64,000 nucleotides of DNA from Tubulanus polymorphus (lineage: Eukaryota > Nemertea > Palaeonemertea > Tubulaniformes > Tubulanidae). The stretch spans positions 6,384,278 through 6,448,277 of the forward strand of contig NC_134030.1 of assembly GCF_964204645.1 (NCBI RefSeq), in the 5' to 3' direction. The translations under genes and the position numbers were made by a program. Shown here piece by piece: positions 63,764 to 64,000 of this stretch. Position 1 is the stretch's first letter, and each line of letters begins with the position of its first letter. The notes beneath the pieces are model-generated. The model saw nothing but the letters and a program-made list of their open reading frames with translations. It had not been told where the DNA came from and ran no database searches.

Positions 63764-64000
63764 TTCAGAAAATTGAAAGATAATTACAACATTTAATATC
63801 TAACAAACTACACAAACAAAGAACATACTATGATACATTCACCAACCTATCCTCATCAATTATCCTAATAGTAGTTACCCGAGGGATACTTTATTGAAGT
63901 TGATTTAGATGGCGCTCCATTTGAAGAACAGTTGCACCATTAAAAAACCAAAGATCTCAAGGGCCCTTGTAGGGACTATCGATAGATATTTCAAAAAGGA
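63764..64000. other. No gene recognised at window end
   Basis: AT-rich DNA running to the window edge. No feature supported. Confidence 0.55.

Overview
This window looks like nuclear DNA from a metazoan, most likely a marine invertebrate. It is AT-rich by eye, CpG dinucleotides are not depleted, and it has no operons and no long open frames outside simple repeats. It carries a textbook eukaryotic tRNA gene with internal Pol III promoter boxes, long microsatellites, and decayed retroelements (Ty3/gypsy, CR1/L2-like LINE, Penelope-like or similar short retroelements). The retroelement mix fits a lophotrochozoan such as a mollusc, annelid or brachiopod. That is an inference from style, and the species cannot be named from the sequence.

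Layout. 1-4.7 kb holds a decayed gypsy integrase fragment (about 1.3-1.5 kb) and two diverged copies of a short terminal-repeat-like sequence facing each other (4.3-4.6 kb). 4.7-33 kb is intergenic or intronic DNA with scattered hairpins, a 190-bp (TA)n tract at 11.1 kb and one weak exon candidate at 27.4 kb. 33.5-34 kb is a distinct low-complexity island: a GC-richer block, a CTG/CTA run and a pyrimidine-rich tract. 36.9-37.2 kb has a weak LINE ORF1-like remnant. 41.15-41.9 kb is the richest repeat locus: the 3' end of a CR1/L2-like LINE on the minus strand, next to a 217-bp insertion with perfect 13-bp flanking repeats. A second member of that 217-bp family lies at 52.77-53.02 kb as an inverted dimer followed by a second perfect hairpin. 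50.3-51.0 kb on the minus strand shows two exon candidates compatible in reading phase. 53.8 kb has tRNA-Leu(UAA). 60.0-60.3 kb is a 342-nt uninterrupted purine tract. 61-64 kb holds a tRNA-like remnant, two candidate terminal exons on the plus strand and a foldback repeat.

Confidence. The tRNA gene, the microsatellites and the LINE 3' end are well supported. No complete protein-coding gene could be identified. Protein exons are proposed only where an open frame coincides with consensus-like splice sites, and all stay low confidence without RNA evidence or homology searches. The best candidate for something undescribed is the short retroelement family at 41.7 and 52.8 kb. It has target-site-like flanks, a recurring core that resembles hammerhead-type elements of Penelope-like retroelements, and a tail-to-tail inverted dimer form.
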